From assembly GCF_030373445.1 (NCBI RefSeq), contig NZ_JAUCYU010000003.1:310001-374000 (forward strand): 64,000 nucleotides of DNA. Reading direction: 5' to 3'. A program made the position numbers and the translations under genes. The notes below the pieces were generated by a model, which was not told the origin of the DNA, did not search any database, and worked only from the letters and a program-made list of their open reading frames with translations. Positions 41,309 to 51,734 of the stretch are shown in pieces. Origin of the DNA: Roseovarius sp. Its GTDB lineage: Bacteria; Pseudomonadota; Alphaproteobacteria; Rhodobacterales; Rhodobacteraceae. How positions within the stretch are numbered: position 1 is the stretch's first letter; each line of letters opens with the position of its first letter.

Positions 41309-42619
41309 TCATCGCGCCACGGTCATCTGGTCCGGCAGCCAGAGCGCAAGGCCCGGCACGAACCACATCAGAAGCAGGAACGCGAGCATCAGGCAGACGT
41401 AGGGCAGCGCACCGCGCGCCACGTCGGCATAGGGCGTGCCCTGCCCGATCCCGTGCAATACGAAGAGGTTGAGGCCGATCGGCGGGGTGATCATGCCGAT
41501 CTCGATCAGCACCACGACCATGACGCCGAACCAGATCAGGTCGAACCCGGCGGCGTTGATGATCGGGAAGAGCACCGGCAGCGTCAGCAGCATCATCGAG
41601 GCGCCGTCGATCAGGCAGCCGAGGAAGATGTAGAGCAGAACGATGGCGAGGAAGAGCACGAAGACCGGCAGGTCGAGCCCGATGACCCAGCCGGTCAGCG
41701 AGCGGCTGACGCCCGAGTAGACCAGCGCGTAGGAAAAGACCTGGGCCGCCACGACGATGACCAGCACCATGCAGGTGGTGCGGACGGCCGAGAGGTGGGC
41801 CTCCTTCACGTTCTCCCAGCTCAGGCCGCGATAAAGGGCGGCGATGATCACCGAGGCCAGCACCCCGATGGCGGCGGCCTCGGTCGCCGTGGCCCAGCCG
41901 AGGTAGATCGAGCCCATGACGAAGAAGATCAGTCCGAAGAGCGGCAGGATATCGCCCAGCGAGCGAAAGCGGTCTCCCATGCTCACCGGCTCGGTTTCCG
42001 TGGGGGCCAGGGCCGGGTTGAGCAGGCAGCGCACCCCGATATAGCCCATGAAGGCCACGGCCAGCACCAGCCCCGGCACGACACCGGCGATGAATAGCTT
42101 GGCGACCGACACCTCGACGATCGAGCAGTAGATGATCATGATGATGCTGGGTGGGATCAGGATGCCCAGGGTGCCGCCGGCCGCGAGCGAACCGAAGATC
42201 AGCCGGTCGTCATAGCCGCGTGCCTTCAGCTCGGGGATGGTGACGGTGCCGATGGTGCCCGCCGTCGCCACGCTCGAGCCGCAGGCGGCGGCGAAGACCG
42301 AGCAGGAGACGACGTTCGACTGCAGCAGCCCGCCCGGCAGGAAGCGCAGCCAGATCGCCAGCGCCGCGTAGAAGCGTTGCGCCACGCCGCAGCGCAGGAT
42401 GATCGCGCCCATCACGATGAAGAGCGGCACCGGGCTGAGGGTGAAGGAGTTGATCGAGTTCCAGCTGATCGAGCCGAGCGACAGCAGGGTCTTCGCCCCG
42501 CCGGCAATGTAGAGGCCGGACATACCCGTCGTCATCAGCGCGATGGCGATCCAGACGCCCGAGGCCAGCAGCACGAAGAGCATCGCGATGATGAGGGCGG
42601 AAAAGGCGACCCAGGTCAT
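41309..42619 (-). CDS. TRAP transporter large permease (DctM), system 2
   Basis: 436 residues with about 12 membrane segments. Start ATG 42619 (MTWVAFSALIIAMLF) overlaps the small permease; upstream open frame is ignored. DctM hallmarks: SPVPLFIVMGAIILRCGVAQRFY, GTLGILIPPSIIMIIYCSIVE and LTLPVLFPIINAAGFDLIWFGVMVVV. Imports, with the neighbours, the substrate of the LLM/hydroxy-acid module. Confidence 0.92.
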   Translation of the reverse strand: MTWVAFSALIIAMLFVLLASGVWIAIALMTTGMSGLYIAGGAKTLLSLGSISWNSINSFTLSPVPLFIVMGAIILRCGVAQRFYAALAIWLRFLPGGLLQSNVVSCSVFAAACGSSVATAGTIGTVTIPELKARGYDDRLIFGSLAAGGTLGILIPPSIIMIIYCSIVEVSVAKLFIAGVVPGLVLAVAFMGYIGVRCLLNPALAPTETEPVSMGDRFRSLGDILPLFGLIFFVMGSIYLGWATATEAAAIGVLASVIIAALYRGLSWENVKEAHLSAVRTTCMVLVIVVAAQVFSYALVYSGVSRSLTGWVIGLDLPVFVLFLAIVLLYIFLGCLIDGASMMLLTLPVLFPIINAAGFDLIWFGVMVVVLIEIGMITPPIGLNLFVLHGIGQGTPYADVARGALPYVCLMLAFLLLMWFVPGLALWLPDQMTVAR

Positions 42620-43224
42620 AGCCAGTCCTCCGTTTGTTCGGCGTCCTGTCGAGCGGCGAGATCCGGCGAGAACAGCGCCGCCGCGGACCGGACCAGCGCC
42701 GAGATCATGCTGCAGGTCAGCAGCACCGACCCGATCGGCATGACCAGTTGCGGCACCCAGAGCACGGTGCGGGTGATGAAGATCGAGGTCGCGCCGCTGC
42801 GATAGGTCTGCAGGACGAAGTCGATGATGTACCAAGTGTAGACAAGCAGCGTTGCGGTGGCGATCACGGCGATCAGCAGGTTGAGCAGCGCCGCCGCCCG
42901 CCCCCGAAAGAGCCCGTGCACCAGTTCGACCCGGATGAAGCCGCCGTTGCGGAAGGTCCAGGCGAGGCCGAGGTAGACGTTGGCGGCCAGCAGGTAACCC
43001 GCGTACTCGGCCGAGACCAGGGTCGAGATGCCGGCCGTGGTGCGCAGGACCACCTCGGCACAGACGATCACGGTGATGACCACGATCGACAGGGCCGAGA
43101 GGACCAACGCCACGTTCTCGAGATGCCGCAGCCACCGGTCCGCCGAGGCGGCGGCCCCGTGTATCCTTTGCCAGCCGGAGGTCTTCTGCCCTCGGCTATC
43201 CTCTGGCATGGTCTTTGCCGTCAC
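42616..43224 (-). CDS. TRAP transporter small permease (DctQ), system 2
   Basis: 202 residues, four membrane segments after a ~35-residue soluble N-terminus (first segment VALVLSALSIVVITVIVCAEVVLR). The GTG start at 43224 has AAAGAGGA at the right distance; ATG 43209 is the alternative. First gene of the operon dctQ-dctM-dctP-hydroxyacid dehydrogenase-LLM-amidohydrolase, with a long inverted repeat in the promoter region. Confidence 0.88.
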   Translation of the reverse strand: MTAKTMPEDSRGQKTSGWQRIHGAAASADRWLRHLENVALVLSALSIVVITVIVCAEVVLRTTAGISTLVSAEYAGYLLAANVYLGLAWTFRNGGFIRVELVHGLFRGRAAALLNLLIAVIATATLLVYTWYIIDFVLQTYRSGATSIFITRTVLWVPQLVMPIGSVLLTCSMISALVRSAAALFSPDLAARQDAEQTEDWL

Positions 43225-43378
43225 ACCGATCCTCTTTGGTCAACCGCACCGCCGCACGCGCCGCGATCCGCTCCTCCGTCGACTGCCCGGCCGCATGTGT
43301 TCCGGTGCAGAAATCCTTGCGACGTTCCTCCGTGTCGCGGCCAAAGATGACTTTGGTTGAGAGGTTTTCTAGCATACC

Positions 43379-43423
43379 AACCGATCATCTGAATGATCAT
43401 TGATGTGATGATTTTGATCGGTT
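43379..43423. promoter_or_regulatory. Long interrupted inverted repeat upstream of TRAP system 2
   Basis: AACCGATCA (43379-43387) and TGATCGGTT (43415-43423) are perfect 9-bp arms 27 bp apart, with ATGATCAT (43393-43400) in between. Located 155-199 bp upstream of dctQ2 in the 329-bp gap 43225-43553, which holds no gene. CATACCAA just to the left resembles half of the GTATTC operator. Likely the control region of this operon, though distant from the start codon. Confidence 0.5.
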
Positions 43424-43553
43424 TTCCTGATGGATTTGAACACGGGTCACACGTCGTCTCTCCCGGGAAAATGGCTGTAAATCAAAGCCCTGCACCCGGG
43501 ATTCCAGTGTTTTTGGGGTCCGGCCGCGCTTTCGACCGTCTCGGCGGAAACGG

Positions 43554-44285
43554 TCATGCTTTGCCCTGTCCGGCCTCCTTCCACGTGCCGTCGATTTCCG
43601 TCAGACCGCAGGCCGCGACATCGCGCTCGAGCCCGAGGAGTTCGTACATGGTGGCGCCCTCGTCGAGCTTGGCGCGAAAGCCCGATTCCTTGGCCGCCCG
43701 GGCCTCGGCATTCTCGACGGCCGATTCGACGAGTTCGGGGGGAATCGCCAGCACGCCGTCATCGTCGGCCACGATCAGGTCGCCGGGGTTCACGGTCACG
43801 CCCGCCACCACGACCGGCACGTTGGCCGAGCCCGGACCGCGCTTCTCGGGATGCGAGACGGAGATCGCGGTCGAGAAGACCGGGAAGCCCATCTCGCGCA
43901 CCCGGCCGGTGTCGCGCACCGCGCCGTCGACGACCGCGCCGGCTATGCCCTTGCCCTGCGCGTAATAGGTGATCATGTCGCCCCAGAGTGCGCCCTGTGC
44001 ACTGCCGCCATTGGTGGCGACGATCACGTCTCTGGGCTCGGCCAGCTTCGCGGCGATGTGCAGCAGCAGGTTGTCGCCGGGATAGTTGTAGCAGGTCACG
44101 GCCTGCCCGCAGGTTTTTGCGCCCGTCCAGACTGGGCGCATGGCATGCGACAGCAAGTGCCGCCGCCCGGCGATGGCGCCCAGCCCCTCGTGCAGGTCGG
44201 CCACCGAGTTCCGGCTGGCACGTTCGATCAGGGCCCGGTCGATCCTGGGGATCTTCGCATAGGCCACCGGCGTCATCTCGTTCAT
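43554..44285 (-). CDS. RraA-like aldolase (HMG/CHA aldolase family), copy 2
   Basis: 243 residues. Conserved pieces: ADLHEGLGAIAG at the start of the fold, YNYPGDNLLLHIAAKLAEP, GAVVDGAVRDTGRV (ligand/metal loop) and VTVNPGDLIVADDDGVLAIP. Family reaction: retro-aldol cleavage of 4-hydroxy-4-methyl-2-oxoglutarate or 4-carboxy-4-hydroxy-2-oxoadipate, ending many aromatic-acid pathways. Start ATG 44285 has GGGAGGAG upstream. Single gene with a perfect GTATTC-N5-GAATAC operator 26 bp upstream of its start. Confidence 0.88.
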   Translation of the reverse strand: MNEMTPVAYAKIPRIDRALIERASRNSVADLHEGLGAIAGRRHLLSHAMRPVWTGAKTCGQAVTCYNYPGDNLLLHIAAKLAEPRDVIVATNGGSAQGALWGDMITYYAQGKGIAGAVVDGAVRDTGRVREMGFPVFSTAISVSHPEKRGPGSANVPVVVAGVTVNPGDLIVADDDGVLAIPPELVESAVENAEARAAKESGFRAKLDEGATMYELLGLERDVAACGLTEIDGTWKEAGQGKA

Positions 44286-44310
44286 GGTGTCTCCTCCCAT
44301 CGCGCATCTA

Positions 44311-44327
44311 GTATTCCAGTAGAATAC
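44311..44327. promoter_or_regulatory. GTATTC-N5-GAATAC operator upstream of RraA copy 2
   Basis: GTATTC-CAGTA-GAATAC, perfect 6-bp arms with 5-bp spacer. It lies between the GntR regulator (44402-45070) and the aldolase gene it probably controls. An identical arm pattern occurs at 50379-50395, with near copies at 51656, 52502 and 61058. Confidence 0.75.
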
Positions 44328-44401
44328 AGGCTGCGGCGAACACAGGTCAAGCGGCCAGCGCGGCGACGCTGTCGAAACCCGCCGGCCGTCAGCTGCGCGG
44401 G

Positions 44402-45070
44402 TCAGCGCATCTGGTCGAGGATGTAGCTTTCGGTCTGGTCACAAAGCTCGGTGAGCCGTTGCCGCACCGCCTCGGCATCGCCGTCGGCGGCGGCGCGGAC
44501 AACGCGCACATGCCGGTCCAGCGCCTCGCGCAGCCCGGCGGTGCCGACCTGCGTGTGCCAGTACCGGCGGACCAGCGCGTGGACCGGCCACATCGCCTGG
44601 GTGAGGAACCGGTTCCCGCAGGCCTCCTCGACGATGGCGTCGAACTCGGCGTCATGGCGGACGTAGCTGGCAAGGTCCCCTGCCCCGGCGGCCGCTTCCA
44701 TCTCGGAGGCCAGCCGCTTCATCTCGGCGCGCTGACCGTCGCTTGCGCGTTCGGTGCCGCGCAGGAGCAGGCGCATCTCGATGCCGCGGCGCATTTCCAG
44801 AAGCTGGATCTGGCTGCGCAGGTCGACCTCTGTCACGATGATCCCGCGGCGGGGCATGATCGAGACGAGGTATTCGCGTTCGAGCCGTTTCAGCGCCTCG
44901 CGCACCGGGGTGCGGCTGAGGCCCATTTCACGGCCGAGGGAATTTTCCGAGATCAGGCTTCCCGGCGGCAGGTCAAGCCGCACGATGCGGTCGAGGATGG
45001 TGGTGTAGGCCGTGGCCGCCAGCGGGTCGAGTTCGCCGGCGTCCTGTGTTTTCGGTATCTGTCGCGCCAT
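44402..45070 (-). CDS. GntR-family regulator (FCD domain), paralogue A
   Basis: 222 residues. Winged helix LDLPPGSLISENSLGREMGLSRTPVREALKRLEREYLVSIMPRRGIIV, then an FCD domain with HDAEFDAIVEEACGNRFL and LDRHVRVVRAAADGD. Very similar along its whole length to the GntR protein at 51735-52364 (shared PPGSL.SENSLG..LGLSRTP and PVHALVRR.WHTQ). The two probably recognise the same GTATTC-N5-GAATAC operators, one of which (half-conserved) is upstream of this gene. Confidence 0.92.
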   Translation of the reverse strand: MARQIPKTQDAGELDPLAATAYTTILDRIVRLDLPPGSLISENSLGREMGLSRTPVREALKRLEREYLVSIMPRRGIIVTEVDLRSQIQLLEMRRGIEMRLLLRGTERASDGQRAEMKRLASEMEAAAGAGDLASYVRHDAEFDAIVEEACGNRFLTQAMWPVHALVRRYWHTQVGTAGLREALDRHVRVVRAAADGDAEAVRQRLTELCDQTESYILDQMR

Positions 45071-45102
45071 CGGGCCTTGCCTTCGTCTTGTTCAGGCTGC
45101 CT

Positions 45103-45119
45103 GTATACCACTGGTGCGG
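45103..45119. promoter_or_regulatory. Half-conserved GTATTC-type operator upstream of gntR paralogue A
   Basis: GTATACCACTGGTGCGG, 33 bp upstream of the GntR start. The left arm and the central CCACTGG match the site at 51656 (GTATTCCACTGGTATAC), the right arm is degenerate. Suggests autoregulation. Confidence 0.45.
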
Positions 45120-45160
45120 CAGATTGAAAGCGACGTGGCGTCGCTGGCGGGCGGAGGGCG

Positions 45161-46540
45161 TCAGCCGTGATTGGACATCGAAGCCAGGCCCAGCGCGGCT
45201 TCCTGCAGCGCCTCGCCAAGGGTGGGGTGAGCGTGAATGGTGGCGGCGATATCCTCGGCCCGAAGGCCGGCTTCGATGGCGATGGCAAAGGCGGCGGCCA
45301 GTTCCGACACGCCCGGCCCGGTGGCCTGGATGCCGAGGACGACATGATCGGAGGGGCGGGCCACGATGCGCACGAACCCTTCCGTGTCGCCCAGCGTGAG
45401 GGCACGGCCGTTGGCGCGGAACTGGAAGGTGCTCGTTTCTGCATCCGGCGCCTCGGATGGCAGCAGGCCGGCGGTGACGATCTCGGGATCGGTGAAGCAG
45501 ATGGCGGGGATGCAGGTCTTGTCCCAGCGTTTCGGATGCCCGGCCAGGAGGTCGGCCACCAGTTCGCCCTGCGCCATGGCACGATGGGCCAGCATCGGGC
45601 CCGGCGTCACGTCGCCGATGGCATAGACCCCGCGCATGGAGGTGCGGCACTGGTCGTCGATCTCGAGGAAGGCGCCATCCTGGCGGAGGCGCAGTTCCTC
45701 GATGCGCAGGCCGTCGAGGTTGGGCGCGCGGCCGACGGTGACGAGGGCCTTGTCGGCGGCGAGGCTCTCCTCGCCATCGGGTCCTGAGAGGGACAGCGTT
45801 TCGCCCTCCTGCGCCCAGCCTTTCACCTTCGTTTCGAGCTTCAGGGTGATCCCCAGCTCTTTGAGGCGGCGGCGGACGGGGCGGGTCAACTTGTCGTCAT
45901 ATTGCGGCAGGATGCGGTCGGCGGCCTCGACAATGGTCACCTTGCAGCCCAGCTTGGCGAAGGCGGTGCCCAGTTCGAGCCCGATGTAACCGGCACCGAC
46001 GACCGCCAGCCGCGCGGGCAGGTCGGCCAGCGCCAGCGCGGCGGTGGAATCGAGCGTATGCGGCCCGAAAGGAAGGCCCGGCAGCTCCACGGGGCGCGAC
46101 CCGGTGGCGATCACCACCTTCGCGGCGCGGATGGTGACGGGGCCGGTTTCGCTGTCGACCTCGACGGTCTTGCCATCGCGGAAATGCGCCCAGCCGGTCA
46201 GGGTTTTCACGCCGCTGTTGCCAAGAAGGCCGGTCACGCCGGAACACAGCTTGTCGACGACGGAGCCGGACCAGTCGAGCGTCTGCCCGTAGTCGAGGTT
46301 CGGCGTCGCGACGGTGACGCCGCAAAGCCCCTCGCCCGCCTGACGCGTGGCGGTGTGGTAAAGGTCGGCCGCGTGGATCAGCGCCTTCGACGGGATGCAG
46401 CCCACGTTGAGGCAGGTGCCGCCGACGCGGCGGCCCTCGACCAGCACGGTATCAAGGCCCTGCCTCGCCGCCCGCGAGGCGCAGACATAACCGCCGGGGC
46501 CGCCGCCGATGACGAGCAGGTCACAGGTCATCTCAGTCAT
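45161..46540 (-). CDS. lpd: Dihydrolipoamide dehydrogenase (E3) of the 2-oxoacid dehydrogenase complex
   Basis: 459-residue FAD enzyme that reoxidises the lipoyl arm of E2 with NAD+. FAD fold LLVIGGGPGGYVCA, redox-active pair C43/C48 in GGTCLNVGCIPSKA, NAD fold VVGAGYIGLELG, and C-terminal His-Glu region IHAHPTLGEALQEAAL. Last gene of the E1alpha-E1beta-E2-E3 operon, overlapping E2 by 8 bp. Confidence 0.95.
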   Translation of the reverse strand: MTEMTCDLLVIGGGPGGYVCASRAARQGLDTVLVEGRRVGGTCLNVGCIPSKALIHAADLYHTATRQAGEGLCGVTVATPNLDYGQTLDWSGSVVDKLCSGVTGLLGNSGVKTLTGWAHFRDGKTVEVDSETGPVTIRAAKVVIATGSRPVELPGLPFGPHTLDSTAALALADLPARLAVVGAGYIGLELGTAFAKLGCKVTIVEAADRILPQYDDKLTRPVRRRLKELGITLKLETKVKGWAQEGETLSLSGPDGEESLAADKALVTVGRAPNLDGLRIEELRLRQDGAFLEIDDQCRTSMRGVYAIGDVTPGPMLAHRAMAQGELVADLLAGHPKRWDKTCIPAICFTDPEIVTAGLLPSEAPDAETSTFQFRANGRALTLGDTEGFVRIVARPSDHVVLGIQATGPGVSELAAAFAIAIEAGLRAEDIAATIHAHPTLGEALQEAALGLASMSNHG

Positions 46541-47831
46541 CGCGCCACTCCATCCATAGCATTGCCGGGGTTTCCAGAAGCGCCTTCAGCTTGGCCACGA
46601 ATTCCGCGGCCACCCACCCGTCGACCACCCGGTGATCGAAGCTGCAGGACAGGTTCATCACCCGCCGGGGCTGGAAGGCGTGGCCGTCCCAGACGGGGCG
46701 GACGGCGATCTTGTTGATGCCGACGATGGCCACCTCGGGGTGGTTGATGATGGGCGTGGTGGCCAGCGCGCCGAGCGGGCCCAGCGAGGTGATCGTGATG
46801 GTCGAGCCGGAGAGGTTTTCCGGCGCGATCCGGCGGGCGCGGGCGGTGTCGGAGAGGCGTCGGATGTCGCGGGCGGCTTCCCACAGGTCCATCGCCTCGG
46901 CGTGTTGCAGCACGGGGACCATCAGGCCGGTGTCGGTCTGGGTGGCGATGCCGCAATGCAGGGCGGCATGGCGGGTGACAACGCTGGCCTCGTCATCGAA
47001 ATGGGCGTTGATTTCCGGGTGATCGAGCACGGCCTCGGACAGGGCGCGGATCACGAAGGGCAGCAGGGTGAGCTTGCCGCGGTTGTCGGCGAAACGAGCG
47101 TTGAGGCTGGCACGCAGGTCTTCCAGCGCGTCGACCTCGACCTCCTCGATGATCGAGAAATGCGGGATGCGCGACTTGGCCAGCGACATCCGTTCCGAGA
47201 TCTTGCGGCGGACGCCGGTGATCCGGACCTCTTCGGTGGTGTCGCGGCGGCGCAGGCCGGAGCCGGGCGCGGCGGCGCCGCCGCTTTCGGCGTAGGCGTC
47301 GAGGTCTTCATGCAGGATGCGGCCGGCCGGGCCGGTGCCGCGCAACTGTCGCAGGTCGATGCCCATCTCGAGCGCGCGGCCCCGCACCGAGGGCGCGGCC
47401 AGCGGGCGGCCGGCGGCGTTGCGGGCCATGGCGGCCGAGGCGGGCTGTTGCGCGCGGCGGGCGGGCTTGGCCGGCGGTTCGGGTTGTTTCGCCGGCTTGG
47501 CAGGCGCTTCGGGCTCTGGTTCCGATTCCGGCTTCGGGGCCGGTTCCGGCGCGGGGTCTTCACGCTCCGGCGCCTGCGGCGCGGCGTCCGCGTCGGTTTC
47601 GATCCGGATCAGCTCGCTGCCCACGGCCAACACGTCACCCGCCTCGCCGCCGACCCATGTCACCCTACCGGTCGCCGCGGCGGGGATCTCGACGGTGGCC
47701 TTGTCGGTCGTCACCTCGCAGATCGGGTCGTCCTCGCGGACCTCGTCACCGACCTTGACCAGCCACTCGCTCAGTTCGGCCTCGGTGATGCCCTCGCCGA
47801 TATCGGGGAGTTTGAAGCTCTGTTCGGTCAT
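46533..47831 (-). CDS. bkdB: Branched-chain 2-oxoacid dehydrogenase E2 (dihydrolipoyl acyltransferase)
   Basis: 432 residues. N-terminal lipoyl domain with K44 in TTDKATVEIPA, a Pro/Glu/Ala-rich linker (~85-130), a peripheral-subunit-binding domain (SVRGRALEMGIDLRQLRGTG), a second linker, and the catalytic domain with FDHRVVDGW near the C-terminus. Transfers the acyl group from lipoate to CoA. The partner subunits and the gene order identify the branched-chain-type complex. Confidence 0.92.
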   Translation of the reverse strand: MTEQSFKLPDIGEGITEAELSEWLVKVGDEVREDDPICEVTTDKATVEIPAAATGRVTWVGGEAGDVLAVGSELIRIETDADAAPQAPEREDPAPEPAPKPESEPEPEAPAKPAKQPEPPAKPARRAQQPASAAMARNAAGRPLAAPSVRGRALEMGIDLRQLRGTGPAGRILHEDLDAYAESGGAAAPGSGLRRRDTTEEVRITGVRRKISERMSLAKSRIPHFSIIEEVEVDALEDLRASLNARFADNRGKLTLLPFVIRALSEAVLDHPEINAHFDDEASVVTRHAALHCGIATQTDTGLMVPVLQHAEAMDLWEAARDIRRLSDTARARRIAPENLSGSTITITSLGPLGALATTPIINHPEVAIVGINKIAVRPVWDGHAFQPRRVMNLSCSFDHRVVDGWVAAEFVAKLKALLETPAMLWMEWRDD

Positions 47832-47834
47832 GGA

Positions 47835-48848
47835 CTACCCCTCCAGCACCGTGGCAATGGCACGTTTCACCCGCTCGGGGCCCGGGAAGTAATCCCATTC
47901 CTGCGCATGCGGATAGGGCGTGTCCCACCCGGCCACGCGCAGGATCGGCGCCTCGAGCGCGTAGAAGCATTCCGACTGGATCAGCGCGGCAAGCTCGGCG
48001 CCGTAGCCCGAGGTGAGCGTCGCCTCGTGCAGCACGATGCAGCGCCCGGTGCGATTGACCGAGGCGGCGACGGCATCGAGGTCGAGCGGCAGCAGCGTGC
48101 GCAGGTCGATCACCTCGATATCGGCGCCGCTTTCCTCGACCGCGGCCAGCGCGACGTGGACCATGGTGCCGTAGGTCACCAGCGTTGCGGCGCTGCCGTC
48201 GCGCACGGTGCTGGCCTTGCCCAGCGGTATCTCGTAATGGCCGGGCTCCACCTCACCCTTCTCATCCTTGCTCCACGATCGCGAGGGGCGGTCGAAATGG
48301 CCGTCGAAGGGTCCGTTATACAGGCGCTTGGGCTCGAGGACGATCACCGGGTCGGGGTCGTTGATGGCGGCGAGCAGCAGGCCCTTCGCGTCGGCCGGGG
48401 TCGAGGGGACCACGGTCTTCAGCCCGGCAACATGGGTGAACAGCGCCTCGGGGCTCTGGCTGTGGGTCTGGGCGCCGAAGATGCCGCCGCCCGTGGGCAT
48501 GCGGACGACCATCGGGCAGGTGAACTCCCCCGCCGAGCGGTAGCGCAGGCGCGCAGCTTCCGAGACGAGCTGGTCATAGGCGGGGTACATGTAATCGGCG
48601 AACTGGATCTCGACCACGGGTTTCAGCCCGTAGGCCGCCATGCCGATGGCAGTGCCGACGATGCCGAGCTCGCTGATCGGCGTGTCGAAGCAGCGCTCGA
48701 CGCCGAAGCGCTTCTGCAGCCCCGCGGTGCAGCGGAAGACCCCGCCGAAATAGCCCACGTCCTCGCCCATCACGACGACATTTTCGTCGGCCTCCATCGC
48801 CACCTCGTGGGCGTTGCGGATGGCCTCGATCATCGACATGCGCGCCAT
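47835..48848 (-). CDS. bkdA2: Branched-chain 2-oxoacid dehydrogenase E1 beta subunit
   Basis: 337 residues. TPP-dependent E1 beta: MSMIEAIRNAHEVAMEADENVVVMGEDVGYFGGVFR, FDTPISELGIVGTAIGMA, GAQTHSQSPEALFTHVAGLKTVVPSTP and LHEATLTSGYGAELAA. Start ATG 48848; the frame remains open upstream across the E1 alpha gene but that is not coding. 2 bp after E1 alpha. Confidence 0.94.
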   Translation of the reverse strand: MARMSMIEAIRNAHEVAMEADENVVVMGEDVGYFGGVFRCTAGLQKRFGVERCFDTPISELGIVGTAIGMAAYGLKPVVEIQFADYMYPAYDQLVSEAARLRYRSAGEFTCPMVVRMPTGGGIFGAQTHSQSPEALFTHVAGLKTVVPSTPADAKGLLLAAINDPDPVIVLEPKRLYNGPFDGHFDRPSRSWSKDEKGEVEPGHYEIPLGKASTVRDGSAATLVTYGTMVHVALAAVEESGADIEVIDLRTLLPLDLDAVAASVNRTGRCIVLHEATLTSGYGAELAALIQSECFYALEAPILRVAGWDTPYPHAQEWDYFPGPERVKRAIATVLEG

Positions 48849-48850
48849 GG

Positions 48851-50304
<1,454 letters not shown>

Positions 50305-50378
50305 GGGCGGGCACCTCCTGCGGGAAGGGTACTCCGGGGCAGGAAAAAGGTGCTTTCGATTTCTGTTGGTGTACAACC

Positions 50379-50395
50379 GTATTCCAAAAGAATAC
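50379..50395. promoter_or_regulatory. GTATTC-N5-GAATAC operator in the bkd/lrp divergent promoter
   Basis: GTATTC-CAAAA-GAATAC, perfect arms identical to those at 44311. It lies 75 bp upstream of the ACT-like/bkd operon and 38 bp upstream of the Lrp gene, so the GntR paralogues may control bkd in addition to, or instead of, Lrp. Confidence 0.75.
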
Positions 50396-50432
50396 ACTAC
50401 CTGGACGGACTTACGCAGTAGAGTATTTCGCA

Positions 50433-50912
50433 ATGCCGCAGAGCCCTCAGATCGATGATATCGACCGCCGAATCCTCCGGACACTGGCCGAGGATGGGCG
50501 TGTGTCGAACGCGCGGCTGGCGCAGATCGTGGGCCTCTCGGCCAGCCCGTGCTGGCAACGGGTGAAACGGCTGGAAGATCACGGCGTGATCACCGGTTAC
50601 CGGGCGATTCTCAACCAGGACAGCCTCGGCGCGCCGGAAATCGTGCTGATCGAGGTGGTGCTCGACCGGCATGACGACCAGACGCTCGAGGTGTTCGGGC
50701 GGGAGATGGAAAAGCTGCACGAGGTGCTGGAGGTTCACCTGACGACCGGCGAATACGACTATCTCATCAAGGTCGCGGTGAACGGGACGCGCGGGTACGA
50801 GGAGTTCCTGCGCAAGAAACTCTACAAGGTGCCCGGCATCCGGCATTCGCGGTCGAGCTTCGTTCTGCGCAGCCTGAAGAACGTGCAGGCCTACCTGCCG
50901 AACGAGGAATAA
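50433..50912 (+). CDS. Lrp/AsnC-family regulator (BkdR-like)
   Basis: 159 residues. N-terminal HTH IDDIDRRILRTLAEDGRVSNARLAQIVGLSASPCWQRVKRLEDHGVI, C-terminal RAM/ACT-like domain (EIVLIEVVLDRHDDQTLEVF...GEYDYLIKVAVNG). Divergent from the bkd operon as BkdR is in Pseudomonas, where it activates bkd with branched-chain amino acids. Converges with ribB (6 bp apart). Confidence 0.92.
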   Translation: MPQSPQIDDIDRRILRTLAEDGRVSNARLAQIVGLSASPCWQRVKRLEDHGVITGYRAILNQDSLGAPEIVLIEVVLDRHDDQTLEVFGREMEKLHEVLEVHLTTGEYDYLIKVAVNGTRGYEEFLRKKLYKVPGIRHSRSSFVLRSLKNVQAYLPNEE

Positions 50913-50918
50913 CCTGCC

Positions 50919-51602
50919 TCAGGCCGTTCGGGCGACGGGGGCGTCCAGCCACGCCACCAGGTCGCAGATCCGGCCGATCTTCAGGTGGTGACGGCGGGCG
51001 AAGATCACCAGGTCGTCGAGCCGGGCCATCGTGCCGTCGGGGTTCATGATCTCGCAGATCACGCTGGCCGCGGGCCGCCCGGCAAGTTGCGCGATTTCGA
51101 CCGATGCCTCGGTATGCCCCGCCCGCCGGCGCACGCCGCCATCGCGGGCACGCAGCGGGAACACATGGCCCGGCGTGACGATATCGGCGGGCCCGGCATC
51201 GGGCGCAATCGCGGCGGCGACGGTACAGGCGCGGTCCCTGGCGGATATGCCGGTGGTCACGCCATGGCGCGCCTCGATCGAGACGGTGAAGGCCGTGTCG
51301 TGACGCGACCCGCCCCGTTTCGGCATCGGCGGCAGATCGAGCCGGTCGATCATCTCGCCCGACATCGCAAGGCAGATCAGGCCGCAGCCCTGCCGCGCCA
51401 TGAAGGTGATCGCCGCAGCGTCGGCGGCGTCGGCGGGGATGACCAGGTCGCCCTCGTTCTCGCGGTCTTCGTCGTCGACAAGGATGAACATCCGCCCGGC
51501 GGTGGCCTCGGCAATGATCTCGTCAGGGCCGACGATGATGTCGCGTTCCGTCTCGCGGGCCGCGTCTTGGGGCGCTGTCCGGATGGTTCGCATCATGTTC
51601 AT
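50919..51602 (-). CDS. ribB: 3,4-dihydroxy-2-butanone-4-phosphate synthase (RibB), accessory copy
   Basis: 227 residues, stand-alone RibB. Signature [47 protein letters not shown] and the H/T segment [14 protein letters not shown]. Makes the four-carbon unit of riboflavin from ribulose 5-phosphate. No other riboflavin genes are near, so it probably boosts flavin supply for the many flavin enzymes in this island (two LLM monooxygenases, two flavin reductases, GMC and hydroxy acid dehydrogenases). A GTATTC-type operator lies 54 bp upstream. Confidence 0.93.
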   Translation of the reverse strand: MNMMRTIRTAPQDAARETERDIIVGPDEIIAEATAGRMFILVDDEDRENEGDLVIPADAADAAAITFMARQGCGLICLAMSGEMIDRLDLPPMPKRGGSRHDTAFTVSIEARHGVTTGISARDRACTVAAAIAPDAGPADIVTPGHVFPLRARDGGVRRRAGHTEASVEIAQLAGRPAASVICEIMNPDGTMARLDDLVIFARRHHLKIGRICDLVAWLDAPVARTA

Positions 51603-51655
51603 GGGCCTGCCTTTCCTGTTGCCGTATCGAGGCGGGGCGACTCGCCTGCCCTCTC

Positions 51656-51672
51656 GTATTCCACTGGTATAC
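51656..51672. promoter_or_regulatory. GTATTC-type operator upstream of ribB
   Basis: GTATTC-CACTG-GTATAC, one arm perfect and one mismatch in the other, 54 bp upstream of the ribB start. Links riboflavin supply to the regulon of the GntR paralogues. Confidence 0.65.
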
Positions 51673-51734
51673 TAGATGGAATGTCAAGCGGTCAAGGGCC
51701 GGCGATCTTGCCCCACGGCTTTGCGAGGCGCGGC

